From Wuchereria bancrofti (taxonomy: Eukaryota; Nematoda; Chromadorea; Rhabditida; Onchocercidae), in the NCBI GenBank assembly GCA_005281725.1, contig SSBO01000008.1:2542001-2606000 (forward strand): a stretch of DNA of 64,000 nucleotides, written 5' to 3'. Under the pieces are notes generated by a model, which was given only the letters and a program-made list of their open reading frames with translations, did no database searches and was not told where the DNA came from. This document shows positions 1-14,434 of the stretch, piece by piece (within the stretch, counting starts at the first letter, position 1; the number at the start of each line of letters is the position of its first letter). The translations under genes and the position numbers were made by a program.

Positions 1-3000
1 ATAAAGAATCAAATAAACTGACATAAAATTTGAGAAAGAAATAAAAAAGTTTAAAGATCAAAAAAAAAGAGAAGGTACAAACATCGTACAAACAAACAAT
101 TAGTGTGAAGTGGTATAATAATAAATAAAAAGTGTATGTGCATGAAAAGGTGTATATGCAATAAGCAACTGGTAAAATTATCTCATAAAATTTACGAGAA
201 AAAAAAATCGCTTTCTTTTAATAGGAGATTTGATGAATTTTCCACAGTTCCACAGAATGATCAGATGTTTTGTATTCAATCGTTGGTTGAATTTCCAGAA
301 AAAAAAAAGGAAAAAAAAGCGGTTCCAAATAACTGTATGCAAAGTTATGCGAACAAACTAAATTCCAAACAGTCTAACAGTTTGTCGTCGTTAGCAGCTG
401 CAAATAGCAAAAGAAATTTCATCCACAATAGAAAGAAAAAAAAATTTTCTAAAATTAATAATAAAGTGACGAATACGACAATTAGACAATTAGGGGATTC
501 TTACTAAAATCGATTTGCTCGGCAAATAAGAAGTTTAAATGAACAGACAAAAAAGAAAAACTTTTTTTTTCTGCACGCAATAAATGCATTACAAATAAGC
601 ATCTTTTACAAAACATGCCAATGCAAATCTTAAAGAAGCAGAAAAAAAAAATTGTTATATTAAAAGAGACCCAAAAAAGGAAAGTCATTTGCATATGGAA
701 GAAACAATAAAAGAAACTGTATAAGTAAAATTAGCAGGTGTAAACTGGCAATTGCATTTCTTTAACTGTTGAATACGGTGCTCGCGGTGAATTGTGTGCA
801 TAAAAATCGTAATTTGAAAAGAAAGCAAGAAGAAATAGTAGCAAGAAACTTATTGACAACCTGAAAAGACTTCAGGATATCAATTTATGAATATTTTTAG
901 GATTCTTAATTTCTCTAAGAATATACCATAAAGAATAAGAAATAACTTTAGAATTTGATGAAACTCCACTACCAGATAAACTAACCATGGAAATCTACAA
1001 GTAACTTGCAATATCTTCTCAAAGGAAATGACCACGATGCTATGTTAAATGCTAAAATGGCACAGCCATTTGATACGAAATTAATTAATATAGTAATATG
1101 GCAAATTTTTGAAATATCAATATGAGAAATTTGTAATTAAACGATATAAACTGCAAAAAGTTATGATAGAAAAAAAAATTACTCATAAAAGGAATAAACT
1201 TAAGCTAAAATCACGAAATATAAGATTTCATAGATATGAATAGCAAGTCTGAGGTTTGTTTCTTTCTTTTCAAGGTAACATATTGAGAATGCAAAAAAAA
1301 AAAAAAAAAAGAAAAGAGAAAAATGGAGGTGCTTGAGTGTGTGTGCTTTAATTATTACCTATTGTGAAAGGTTGCAGTGCACGGAAGGTCGAAAACTACT
1401 TCAACAATTAATCATGGTAATTTAAAAAAAAGAAAAAACAAAACTTTTTTTGATTTACCAATTTTATTGCTCAACAACCCCTTACTTATCCATCAAATTT
1501 CTTACCTGCTCTGCAAAAATGTTTCTTTTAATCTTATTAACTTTTATTTGCTTACTTGCTACCTCAAAAGCCAGATACATTGTTGGAAATATTGCAGCTG
1601 TGGAATGCACTCTCTTTTCAAATCTTTTCAAATATTTAAAATGGCAGTTTTATTTTCCAAAGTAAATGTTAATGCCGATAGTGACAGCACGCATAAAAAA
1701 TACAGCTGAAAGATTTCTGAGCAAAAATATCATCAGAAAGATCTTGAAAAATTAAAAATCCTCGAGCTCATAACACACAAACAACTCGCCGGAACCCGTA
1801 TTCAAGCAAGCAAAAGAAAAAAAAATTAGTGAATAATCGTAATATAAGGTAACTGAGTTGAATTTTTTTTTGTGAAGAGACCAATATACAATGTGTAAAC
1901 AAAAACAAAAACAACAAAAAAAATTACAAACATACAAGTAGCATGAACAAAACTTAGAAACTGTTTAAGGAATTCAGATCCAGAAAATCCTAATAAAATC
2001 CAAAGAAATGGACTGAGTACGATATGATCCAAATAAATTGAGACAAAATCTGCAGACAATTTGTTTGAGCACAATTTTCAAATGATGATTCTGAAGATGA
2101 TGGTGAATTAATTAGGTTTATGGTCAAATTAACGGCCTTCTGATTAAGGGGAATGAAATGGACTGAATTATGATTAATTCCAGCGTAAATGTAAGTTGAA
2201 ATTTATACGTTCCATGCTAAACCAAAAATAAATTTTATAAAAAATGGAAAACAAAAAAATCTTATGCATTTTTCAGCAGTAATTCAACACATTTAAATAA
2301 AAATAATTTACACAGTTTTTTGTTTTTTCCTTCTACATTAAATTAGTATTCCGATTTTTCTCTTATTTGAGTCTGATTTCATATTTTGAATAGCGTATCA
2401 TTTAACAAATATAAGGAATGATTTTGTAAATAAAAAATGAAATATTTTTGAGAAATAAATAACAAATGAAAAAATTCATATTTTCTTGCAAAATCTAGAA
2501 TTTTGAATATCATATGGGCATACGTAATTTTGGGAACTACTGGAATAATACATTAAACAATCGTGATTCATAATTCTCTGTGCAAATCTATTCAAAAATG
2601 CCATAAATCCGTAAGCAAAGAGATAAATGTTCATATTTCCTGTCAACCCAATCTATTTCTGACTGTTTAAAAAAATACAAGAATCAGGACAAAGCACAAT
2701 CACAAATATGTAAATAATTTAGAAGACAAAAACAAAGGAATGCACAATATTTGGTCAATCTCATCGATGTAACTTATAACTTACAAAAAAAAAAAATCAA
2801 ATAATCAATACAATCAAAAAAGACAACGCAGAAAAAAGCTTAATTAAACAATGCTGCTCTTATTATATACTTATTATTGCCATTATTACTGCATTCAGAG
2901 GATAGGTAAAACAAAGAAAGAAGGGAACAAGAAATATTCAAGAAAGTGGAAAGGAAAAAACTGAACCTCGAGATCGCATAGATCAAAAAGTATACAGTCC

Positions 3001-4210
3001 ACTTCTAAACGGCGAAGTATCTCGAAATTGTCGGTGAATGGAAAAGAGCAACCCATCCAAGTAACCATATACTAGTAAGCGATCTCTTAATAGAAACGAA
3101 AATAATGCAAGGAAATAGCAAAACAAGGCCTATAAGATAATAAATTTTTGAAAAACCAATTTAAGACAAACTGTACTGCAAAAACTGCTGCGAAATTTCA
3201 ATAGACGCTAAAGGATCAAAACTTTACTCTCACTTGAAAAATATGTGAAATTAAAAATCACAATACACAAATTAATATCCATATAAACTTAATGCAATTT
3301 TTCTTTCTTTCTTTTTTTTTTGATAATGGGAGAGATCCATTAAATTCTATTCAAATTAAGCATAGTGCAGCGAGCTTAATATGTATATATATAAATTCTC
3401 TTTATCACACAAAGTAGATAAGGAAAAATGCAGCAATATTTTCAGGAAGAAAGTTATTTTCGTAATGTATAAGGAGGGAAATTCAGTTGAAAATATACAA
3501 ATTTTTTCGAAACTCAATTTATACTCATTAGGATCTACTTCCTTCCTAAACCAATCATATCCATTCTGAATTTGAATTTTCAAAACTGTCTTCCAACATT
3601 TATATTTTAATAGCAAAACGAAGAAGCAAATTAACTAAATAACAAAAAAATTGAGAAGAACGAAAATTGATAATCTGAAGATGCAACTACTTATCAGCAA
3701 CAAAAACATGACTCACCGAAACTATAGAATCATTTCGATGAGTTTCTGAGTTCGCTTGCAAAATGAAAAATTTCAAAATATGAAAATTTACAACATACTG
3801 AAAGATCGTCCAAGAGATCAAAGACCTGAGTAAATTCGTCTACTAGTGCTCCATCCTTCTGAAACTGTTCAATAGATGAACGTCAGTTACGGAATTCTTC
3901 CTCTTTGATACTCGCCTAAGTTATAAAATATTCCATTATTCCATAAACTATTAAAAATGATGATAAACAAGCTAATTATAAATATTGCTCGATCATTCAA
4001 CACAGCAAACATTTCGTAGTGAAATAACACAGACGTGCAACAATACTTTTGGAAAAGACTCAAGAAGCTAATCAATCATGTCATTCTCTAATTTTAATTT
4101 ATTATAATATACTGATCAATCATAAGTGGTGGTAGCACCAGCAGCGAAGATTTGGAAGGATATTTGGCTAACTAAACCTCATCCTAATAGATATGAAAAT
4201 AGGAAAATAT
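1..4210. other. AT-rich 3' flank of mec-8, no recognisable gene
   Basis: No exon, conserved protein motif or RNA gene could be recognised on either strand. The stretch is dominated by A-rich plus-strand sequence with many short poly(A) runs. The longest open frame (136-507, plus, 123 codons) is Lys/Asn/Ser-rich as expected by chance in A-rich DNA. The segment nearest 4210 probably holds the mec-8 3' UTR, which is inference from position only. Confidence 0.6.
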
Positions 4211-7200
4211 TTACCATTGACCAGTAATGTCTCCCATTCGATTTCGCGCATATTCAATTCGAATACCACCGCGATGTGAGCTTGAAATACGGCAACCCTG
4301 TAGAGCATTCATTACTAGTGTAGCCTGTCGCACATCTCGAAATTCTACGAACGCTACAGTTGTGTCATTCCTGGTATGCAACCGTAATCGTGTAAATCCG
4401 GGATAAGCACAGAAAACCTAAAAAAAAGTGGAAGATTTCATTTATTAAGATTGATTAATTGCATACTCATAACCAATTTTAGCCGCGCTGATCTATCAAA
4501 ATCACATTTTAGAGGAGTGCTTGTGAAACAAAAACACGAAAGTTGAATAAGAGAATTTCCATTCAATTTGTTTAGAAATGTCAATTCCCTCGCATAGAAA
4601 ATTGATACAAAATTATTTTGATTCCAGTTATAATGAATTTTGAGTATTAAGTTTCCTTTCGGAAATTTTCTTCAACTGAATAAAAGAAAAAGAAAAACAT
4701 TGTTCTTGAAAATGAATTTCCTATTTCTCAGTGAAATTTTGCATTTAAAAAACCACAAAAAAAAAAAAAAACTACAGCTGTTGATCCCATCACTCGTAGC
4801 TTTTCGACTAAAAAAAAAGCAATACTGATAGAGAGAAATTAAAAACAATTTTGTCCAAATTTAAGTAAAATCGAGAAAAGTCCCATAACTTCTTAAAAAC
4901 ATCTTTTTATGAATTTCATTTAATAAAGCGCGAGAGAGCTTACTGCCAAATGAGTTTTTTATAATATCTGCATAACAAACTTGTCCAATTGGTAAATTAT
5001 GATTAGGCTTACTTCTTTTGGTCTCTAAAGGCTGTTCGAGGCTATCATACAGAAAGAAAAAGAAAATAGAAGAAAAAATTTTCTTTTTTAAAAAGCATTG
5101 TTTCCGTTCAGTGAACACAAGAGAAAATGATAGAAAGAAAATAGAAGAGAGTAAATCTAGAATCTTTTTTTTTTCAGGAAAAAGTATAATAAGTAGAAAA
5201 TGTCTCAATCTTTTTAGTAAGTGCTTAAGGAATATGGAAATGTGCGCTTGTGAAGAACACATGCATAATTTGCCATAAAAAGTAATTTCTCATTGCTTTC
5301 AACTGTTCGCGGTTTTGCTTTTATGATTAGGTAGGCAACAAGTAAATAAGTGATCTGCTGGCTAATTTGTGATGTGATGTAAGTGAAGTGATATCATGGA
5401 ATCATTCTTGCTCTATTTCCTCTCTTCTGTGATTCACCTTAACTTTTCTGATTATGTAGTATCATCTACAAAGAAGTAAAACTTTTCGTCTCAAAAAAGT
5501 GACACCACACTTACGAAAACCGGGAAAAGGAAAATAAAAACATTGCATTTATTCAGATATCATACTTGACTAAAAATATAAACTATTAAAGTATCTCTTA
5601 TCTAGTTTTTTTCTTTAAATTTCTCAGTAGAAATTCAGTTTAAGATCAAATTAATATGGTCTACAACTGCATTATTGTAATAGTTAATCGCTTATTCATT
5701 TGTTCTAAAATACAAGATAATTTACATGTTTTTCTAAATTAGAACACTTCCAAGTTTTACTAATTTTCTCTTACAAAACTATGCATCACAACTCATCACA
5801 TTTCCAAACAAAATTTTTCTCGTTAATGAATTGTTCAAGTGAAGATACCAAGAATACTCGGTCGTACGAGTAACAGCATACCACTATATATTACGCCATA
5901 TATCAAAAGCGCTCGAACTGCAGTGACAGCAAATACTTTAAGAGCATTTCTATTATTTCAAAACAGTAAACTGAGTCAGATCCTACCATACGTTCAATTG
6001 TACCAAAATAATAGCAATTCTTTTCTTGGCAATTACAACAACAAACTTGAATGCTTACTTATATGGTAGCAAGTTGGAAATTTCTTAGTAAGATGTAATG
6101 AAAGTACAGAAAAATAGTAAAATGTCATAGTGACATTTCACTATGGATGATAAATGAACGTATGAGAAAAGATAGTGCAGTGTAGTAGTCTATCTTGGTA
6201 TCCTCCTCACTTGGGCAGATATTTCTCAAGGATTATTGGGATTGGATGAAGAGGTATCAAAAGGATATCCAATGTGTGATATCATCAATTTGTTATCAGT
6301 TTCAGTGAAGCAAATGATAGAGTGGAAAGTGTAAAAGAAAACTCACAGCTTTCAGTTCATCTTCTGTGATTCCATCTCCCAAATTGGCTACAAACAGTGT
6401 GGAGCATGCTGGTGATACTGTTGCTGTAGCCTTTGCAGCTGCATTTGCTGATGTTACAGCTACAGCATTTAGTTGTGCAGCGGCAACATGTTGTGTAGCA
6501 GCTGTTAATTGAGCAACTGCAGCGTTTGGTTGCAAAAAAGGTGTTGAGGAAACATTGGCAGCTGCAACGGGAGGTAATGGTAAGCCAGCAGCAATTGCAG
6601 CTGCAGCGGGAGGTAATAGAAATGGTGGTTGAGATGCTGCTGCAGCTGCTGCTGCTGCGGCAGCTGCAGCAAATTGCGGTACTGAACTTAGGAGGAAATG
6701 ATTTTCGTTGAGAATATGGGCAAGCTGTGAATCAGTAAGACATGCCGCACTGATTAAATCCTGTCGGTGTGATGTGGGAGCAGCTATTGATGGTGGTGGA
6801 GGAGGTGGTGCAAAAACGGACTGTGGCGGTGGTGCTGCTGATGCTGCAACAGCTGCAGCTGCAGCTTGCAGCATACCTGGAGGAAAAGCTGCCGCATTAA
6901 CGGAGGTTGGCGGTGGAAGAACTGCTAATGGTGGCGAGATCTGCTTAGGCTTCGGTACTTTTGTATTACTTTTTGCTTTTTCAAGACGAATCTTATGACC
7001 AGTAATAGGATCAAAAAGTGCGCTCTGTAAGGCTTTCATGGCAATCTCAGCATCCTCTGCGCTAGAAAAAGTGACAAAACCAACAGGTGACGCAATACCG
7101 CCATCCTTTGATTGCGTTATTCGAAGTAGTGAATTTTCGTAGCCTCGACAGGATCGGAAAAGGAGATAAAGCTCGCGTTGTTTTGCATCCATTGGCAAGC

Positions 7201-7333
7201 CGGAAACGAATAGAGTGCGTACTGGCTCATTCCCAGTAATATTAGGCGCTGTTCGTGTAGATATCACTGAATTGGTACTACTACTTTCAATCGATTCCAA
7301 TGATTCGGTGCCCGCCAGTTTGCCGTTCTCCAT
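4211..7333 (-). CDS. mec-8: MEC-8/RBPMS-type RNA-binding protein with two RRMs
   Basis: Two coding exons: 7333-6347 and 4417-4211, separated by a 1.9 kb intron (donor GTGAGT, acceptor TTTTTAG, phase 0). They give about 397 residues. RRM1 is at about residues 38-122 with RNP2 LFVSGLP and RNP1 GFVTF. RRM2 starts near residue 310 with LFVANLG and continues in exon 2 with VAFVEF and RIEYARNRM, just before the stop. The order, the RRM sequences and the ending right after RRM2 match nematode MEC-8 and vertebrate RBPMS. In C. elegans MEC-8 regulates alternative splicing in touch neurons and hypodermis. The linker (about residues 130-305) is rich in Ala and Pro, with a run of about twelve Ala, and makes this protein longer than I recall for C. 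elegans (about 312 residues). The ATG at 7333 was chosen because the frame has a stop (TAG) at 7438-7436 and no earlier ATG. An acceptor (CAG at 7483-7481) lies 147 nt upstream. Confidence 0.93.
4418..6346 (-). other. mec-8 intron 1
   Basis: Intron between the RRM1/linker exon and the RRM2 exon, with GT at 6346-6345 and AG at 4419-4418. It is long compared with the other introns of the window. It contains an open frame on the minus strand (5262-4861, 133 codons) that is Phe/Lys-rich and matches nothing I recognise. No alternative exon could be supported. Confidence 0.85.
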
Positions 7334-7475
7334 TTTCGGAGACGGACCCCCACACGGAGAATGTGATCGCTTCAGATTTATTTTTTTTTCAAACGGGTTT
7401 TCCAAAAATAAATTTACAGCTGTATAACGTGGCAACTATACAAGTATAGATGTTTGGATGAATCTCCTTTCTCAG

Positions 7476-7500
7476 CAGGCCTGAAAAAAAAAAAGTTCTA
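7476..7500 (-). promoter_or_regulatory. candidate trans-splice (or 5' UTR) acceptor of mec-8
   Basis: On the minus strand a run of ten T residues is followed by CAG (7483-7481), a strong nematode 3' splice site, 147 nt before the mec-8 ATG. An in-frame stop lies between it and the ATG, so the acceptor can only join a spliced leader or a non-coding upstream exon. Confidence 0.5.
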
Positions 7501-8015
7501 TTAAGTTATGTATAAAATAATTCTAAGCTAACGATAGCGAAAGAAAATGAACGAAACGAAAGCTTTCTGATTTCATAAATTACACGACAGAACTTTGAAA
7601 AACAGAAAAATTTCAGCATAAGTCAACACTCGCACTAGCGTTGTATCAATTAGTCTGAAACAACAAGATAGGTATACACAACATATGTCACAAAAAGCTA
7701 GTTAATTTACTTTTCAATTTTTAATGCTTAAAAACGTACTGAAAAGTTAATATGAAATGCAATGAAATTAGTCTTTACAGATCAAAAATCATTACACAGG
7801 TTTCAATTGTCACTTTCAGTAATGAAAATGAGCTAAAAATACCATAATACTTGAGAACTCTATTTAACCAAAACTATCATCAAGGTTACAACATTTACCG
7901 GACGGTTTCAGTTCCTTACGATGGCAGCTAATCATGAGGCATCCAGAAAAACGGCTGTTAACACACTGCCAACATCCTTTTCACCTACCTACCTTATAAG
8001 ACTCCCAGGTGTTAT

Positions 8016-8147
8016 ACATACATACATACACACACACACACATACAGGTGTGCTGTGCATGGTAGATGCTTTCATGGTCAATTTTATAACCCACCCCCCC
8101 TAATTGCTCAATTTCGTCCAAAGACACACATACGTACATACATACAT

Positions 8148-8178
<31 letters not shown>

Positions 8179-8180
8179 TA
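8016..8180. repeat. CA / CATA microsatellite pair
   Basis: Two simple-sequence tracts lie within about 150 bp. The first (about 8018-8046) is ATACATACATAC passing into a CA run. The second (about 8128-8178) is CATA repeated about nine times and then a CA run. They share the same order of tetranucleotide and dinucleotide and may derive from one duplication. Confidence 0.9.
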
Positions 8181-9857
8181 CCAACATATAACATATATCG
8201 ACAGATCTGTACCCGTACAAGCAACGCTCCACTCCACCTAAATGAGGATAATACAGCGATCGTCATTTTAAAACTACCCGACGGGTATGGTCAACATGCC
8301 TTTCTGAACTGATCATCTCCTCTTCTTCATCATCAACTACAACCACTATTCACATGCATGAGAATTTAAAAAACTTTTTCTTTTTTTTTTGAGCGTCGAC
8401 AATTGAATACTATAAAAGGTCGAGTTTGAGAAACAACTAAACTTTTTAAAGTTAATTATTTTTTCAAAATAATTTATTTTTAATGTTGACGTTTGACCCT
8501 CATTTTTGTTCTCATTTCGTATAAATTTGCATTATTCATCACAAAAAGCACGTAAAATTATGAAGCGTGAAGATGTAAAATTGTGCTAATAAAAGAAATC
8601 CTAGAGTTTAAATGCATCTCAGCGCCCAAAAATGAAGCACATGATAGGCACAATAACTGCAACACACTAATCCCTTTTTTACTACATAACATCATCTGAA
8701 ATGAGAAGAAATGACAACCTGCTAGAATAGAAATTCCCTTCGGACAGTCAACATTTCTCGGTGACTTAAGAAAACTAAGCTAAAGAACACAACACATTGT
8801 GCAAAAACAGTAACCAATTCTTAGCCTTACTTCCAAAATCTTAGTCCTTTAATCAGTCAACGAGAATTATTAAAGAAAAGAGGTAGGAAGAAATTTTATA
8901 AAGAAATAAAATATACAGTAATCCTTTATAGCTCAAATATTGTACTACCTAAATTTTCTCTCAGAATTACCTATGAAAAACAAAATGACTACAACTTCTT
9001 GGTGCTAAATATTTTCTAGTCTAGTCTATCGGGTTCATTGTCATACTAATTAATTAACGGTTGTATGAAATGATATTCACAGAGCTCATGGTTAAAAATA
9101 ATCAAACAAAACCATTACATGAGATTCGACTTAGACAAAGCGAGTATTTCCTTTTCTGTTCCCTTTTTTTTTCTCTCTTTTTTGAATAACCCTTTATGTT
9201 AAAATGTTCCTTAGCAAATCGGAAATATATTCGAAACAAATGGTCACAGCAAAAAAATCTTCAATTCATATTTCATTTGTTGTAGCTCACCAACATGCTA
9301 TACAATACATCCTGTTGGATGATGGATCTCTTTTTACAATAAAAATGACTAACTGCTATGAAACAATCTTTTTTTTTTACTGATCGATTCCTCCATCCTA
9401 GAATACCCTATCTGTAACCATTTTACTACCACTCTAAAATCTGAATCTTAAATTAAGAAACAATGAAAATATTAAAGTTGAATGCTTTTTTATGAGATTT
9501 AGAACTTTTATTATGGTTTAGCAAATCTTACACTGAAGTTATTAACAACTGCAATTTCCATGCAAGAAACTAATGTAATACCATCAGTGGGAAAATTCCA
9601 ATTAATCCCTGAATCTCTTTAGAAAGGAAAGAATGAAAAAAAAAAAAAAAAAAAAAAACAATCCATTACTCTATCAGAAGAAGAAATTAAATTGTACGTC
9701 AGAAATAACCTGATTCGAAACTCTTGAGAGATTGTATTTTCCTTAGTATGAATTCGTAAGATAAATCAATTTAAAACGAATTATTTTGAAATATATAAAA
9801 ATACTGTAGCATTGCTAGCCGATATTTCCTTCAGAAGAAACATATATTAACGAATGT

Positions 9858-9927
9858 GAAATATTTAATGCTTTGAAGTTTAATGTAAATATGAAATATT
9901 CAATGATTCAAAGTTTAATGTAACTAT
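9858..9927 (+). repeat. 35-bp imperfect tandem duplication
   Basis: Two adjacent 35-bp units (9858-9892 and 9893-9927) both begin GAAATATT, share AAGTTTAATGTAA near the end and differ at a few positions. No gene is associated with them. Confidence 0.7.
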
Positions 9928-12900
9928 TACTGTTCATATAATGATGACCTAGAGAGTACATTGTGATGATGAAATCAAAGAAAGAAGATATGAAGTAAAT
10001 CATATCGAATGATGATGGTCAGTCAGTCAGCAGCAGCACATGAGTACCCTCATCTTACCATTTAACGATTGACCTCGACGACTATAGCGCATATACAGAG
10101 AGACCTTCGCGCCTATACAAAGAAAGTTACGCCTACTTTAAACAGAGACAGATGACATGATCGAAACGAGACAATTTTATTTACTCAGATAGCACAAACG
10201 AAAACATATTTTGGACAGGTAGAAGATATACAAACTCACATTTACATACATTTACCGACAAACATTTAGGTACACATTTATAACTTAGGAATAGGTACAC
10301 TTCTACAAACAAATAGATCTCCATATACAAATATATATTTGAGTGTACTACGAATTCTTTCCACGACATAGCGGATCTCATGAAAAGTAAAACAATCATC
10401 AGTTCACCTGCCGGTTACGGTAAAGTTTGCTACGGTTAGATATATCTGATACATAATATAATTACATAATTACAGTGCACATTCGTTAATATCTCTCTAG
10501 ATGAATTTGATCGAAATTTTTAACTTTACCATATCAATATAGATGTAATGCAACAATAAATAGCACATTTAAAAGAGGAATTAAAGCCGGAAAAATGAAA
10601 TCAAATGGGTAAAGTGCGTTTCACATTAGCTTTTACAAGAAATACTACCATAAATTCAGTGTCACAGTGCTTCTTTTTTTTTTTTCTTATCAAGTTGACA
10701 GTGTTTAAAGTTGACATACTTAACAATGCATGAAGAATGGTAGTATAAGTGTTGTAATGATACGTCAAAATGCATCATACTGAGTAGGAAGAGAAAGAAA
10801 AGGAAAGGATGAATGCCTCAGGGAAGGCTCTAGAAAATTATGCATTTGGAAGTAAGGAGAATATCATCAATAAGTATTCAGATAAAAGTATATTCATCTC
10901 ATCAACTTCAAAAAATATGCCTCATAGTGACATTGCTTTTTCTTTATTTACTGCTAGTTATCATCTCATACTACAATTCAGGGATAATTCCCCAAATCAA
11001 AAATTTCTGATCATAAACCAACAATCCCTCTGGTATTTATATTCCATTCATCAGCAATACGCTGTAGCACATATACCTAAAATACAGAAAGTAAAAACTC
11101 ATTTCTTATAAAAAACAACCAATGCAAAATCATCAAACAAACTCTTACATACCAATATTCAAACTTAATGATATAAGTCTCAAAATAATCATAGATGATT
11201 CCTCACCAAAGCAACCAATATGTCAGACAAACCTTTCCACAACAGGTTTCTTTCTGTTTTTTAATTTCAAAAAAAAAAAAAAAAAAAATTAGAGAGACGA
11301 TTAGCGCACTTAAGAATACTTTAAATGTCTAATTATATTTCCTTTTTTAGAAAAACTTAGCATATTTTAGACATTCTGTTAGGAAAAGGGAATTTTATTA
11401 AAATCAACTATTCTTCACTTTCTATTAGCTCTTCAGTCTTATAAGATTTACATCATCATAAACAAATAACAACAGAAAAATAGGATCGCATTATCACTTT
11501 ATCATCAGATCATTAAAGACATAATTCCACAGACTGCATGTATGGCTTCATTACCTATAGCAATATACATGGGCGGTTTAAGTATTTTAAAACGGTGCAA
11601 TTTTGAAACCAATACAAAAACAAGAGCAAAAGCAATAGATCTAATCAATTAGCTTCTAAGTACTTTGATATTTGATGATGACTATTCCGTGGAGTTGAAA
11701 AAATAAAGATGAGGCAAACAAGTAAATCTTAAAAATCAGCAAATCAGCTTCACCTTTGATATTCCCAGACGACAATGAATTTCCTCTATAAGCGCTAAAA
11801 ATTGAACCATATAAAAAGCAGTCCTTAATGTTCTGAATTATTTTTTAAATTTTAAATCAACAAAAACCGCATTCTACTTCTACTGAAAATGAAGACCCAA
11901 CAACCAAAAGCTTAATTCTAATAAGTTACTATAGAAATTATACTGCATAATTTCTGTGATTTTACATTAAAAATAAGCTTGCAAGAGTTTGTTTATCCAT
12001 TTCGTTGAAAGAATAATAGGCTTAGCTTGTCTACTCAAACGTGCTAGCAGCAAAATTTACGCTTCAGCTTAGTTAAATTACTCGAACTATACTTCATTAA
12101 ATCATGTTAATTTTCTAGCAGCAGCAAAACTAGATAGAGTGGACAATATATATAAGTATATCAACATATATTGTAGTGACAAACCAAATTGCTCTCTTCT
12201 TTTCGAATGAAAGATTTCAGCAGAAAAAAGAAAAAAAACTTTCTTGCTGCTGATGGATAAATCTGATTAGAAATCACTGGAATTATAACAAATCCCTGAA
12301 AAAAGCCTTAAATTAATTTAACATTTGATTTTTGAAAAATCTCATTTTTCGTTACCAATTTGTCCTAATGTATATGTAGAAAGAAATGATTTCTAAACCA
12401 TATCATTCTTTATGAAACGTTAAACGAAACTGTTGCTGACATATGCTGTCGATCTTTCTCTTATTCCTCATACATCAAATATTGAAACAAATAAAGACAT
12501 TACATTCTTTAAATTGAAGAATGACCATCATATGTTTACACTTACAGAAAATGAATGAATTGTGATGCCATTCTTAAATGATAATCTTCTAACTGGTTTT
12601 TACCTTTTCCAACTCTCTTTCCCTCTCTACCACGAATACAGTGCATTTAAATGAATGTATGAAATGAAATTGGAATTTAAACTAAAAACTTTTAAAGCAA
12701 CTTTTTCTGAGTTCGATGCAATCCTACAAGTTGTAATATTCTTTTCCTCGAAAAATCGATTATCAACACATTTTGATAACAAACATATTCAGAGAAATAT
12801 TTAATCACACATGCCTGATAAACGATCTACTTACCTACACTTTCACTCTTTCCTCTCTGGCATTGTTTTATAGCATAAAATGCATAACTATTCAATAGTG

Positions 12901-14434
12901 TGATAAATTATTATTGAAAATTAGGTTCACAGATTTCATACCTTCGTAAAACACGATGAAAACAAGATTGATAAGAATGCACTATCAAACAGACATATGC
13001 ATTATTAAACATTATCAAACACTGATATATAACTAAAGTGAGGACAAACCATGTAAATTATACTATTTAAAATTAATTTCTTTACAATACTTCTGAATAA
13101 CTATACTATTTATTACAACTGTTCTGAGAGATCGAAGGGAATATAACCTATTATTATTATAAAATCTATTATTATATCTGTTATTATGATAAAACTGCAC
13201 TACACAGTAATCCTTGGACAACTTAACACTTACAGAAAGTTGAAAAATGAACAACAAGAAAATTTAATGAAACTTTTCATGGAAATTTAATGCTTTATGA
13301 TGAAGCAAACAAAAATTGTGAATCCAAAACATTTCTACCATTCTCAATTTCTTGTCAAATGAATAATTTCATCTACAAATGATCTCATTTCAGTAATAAG
13401 TGACAAATTTTCTATATTAAGTGAATTTTTTGTACTCATTTTTTGTACTCAATATTAAGTGAATAAATGCGGCATATCAACAATCGTAAAATCATTTAAA
13501 ATTTTATCACAACCAGTGCACACGACTACCGAAAAAGGTAAACTTTCGTAGGATAGATTATTTATGCCCTACTTGCTTTGGAAAATTTCAAGATAATAAA
13601 TTGAGATATTTGAAAAAGTTATTTTGGAACAAGAAAGAAGTTGATATGGATTTGGAGAAAATAATATTATCTGGAATGCATTTCATTTAAAGGATGAAAT
13701 TATCTACAACTGAAAATTATGAAATGTTTAAGTGCAATTCTTGCACTTATGAGGGTAAAACAAATAAAAAAAAGGACGACAAAAGAAGATTCAAAAGAAG
13801 TAGTGCATCTTCAGATCAAAATCCTGATCGACCAAATAATGATAGCAGCAAAAAAAAACACTAAAAATTATTCGTAAATAGTATAATATCGTGATAATAA
13901 GAATAATGAGAAATCATAAGTGAGTGCAGGAAACAAACATTAAAACTTTGTCAAAAAACAGCAGATAAAATAATGAATGATAGAAATGACAAATTTATCC
14001 GTTAAAAATTCACTAAACTTTCCAGTAATAAAAATTATACTGTAAAATTTGGAAAAAAGAGCATAGTGACTAATTGTCAATTCTTTTTTCTTTTCAAATA
14101 CTACGACAATAAACTTAAATTATTCTGCTAAAAGAATCCAACATAATGCAAAATTCTCAGAACTACACTTTTCGAAATGTATTGAAATTCTTATCCTTAT
14201 TACTGCTTATTGCAAAAAAAAAAAATAGTAGTAAACTTTTTAAAGCTTTCGTTTTATTTTGACATAATGAAAATGAAAAGCAATAAGGAATTAATGAAGA
14301 ATAATTTTCAAACTAGGTAAAATTATATCACATTTTTTCTCATCCATTCTAGAAACATGAGAAAATATAAATGCAAAATTAAATCTGAAAGCATTTCGTC
14401 GCCTATCTTAACCGATTCTTAACGCATCGCATAA

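Noticed and set aside
136..507. 123-codon plus ORF
   Set aside because: Lys/Asn/Ser-rich, in A-rich DNA, no recognisable motif or splice context; consistent with a chance open frame.
778..805. CGCGGTGAAT core resembling miR-124
   Set aside because: The conserved 5' seed TAAGGCAC is absent and no hairpin partner was seen.
4861..5262. 133-codon minus ORF in the mec-8 intron
   Set aside because: Phe/Leu/Lys low-complexity composition; no family motif and no support as an alternative exon.
6526..6998. Plus-strand Gln- and Gly/Ala-rich ORFs
   Set aside because: They are exact antisense shadows of the MEC-8 alanine/proline linker.
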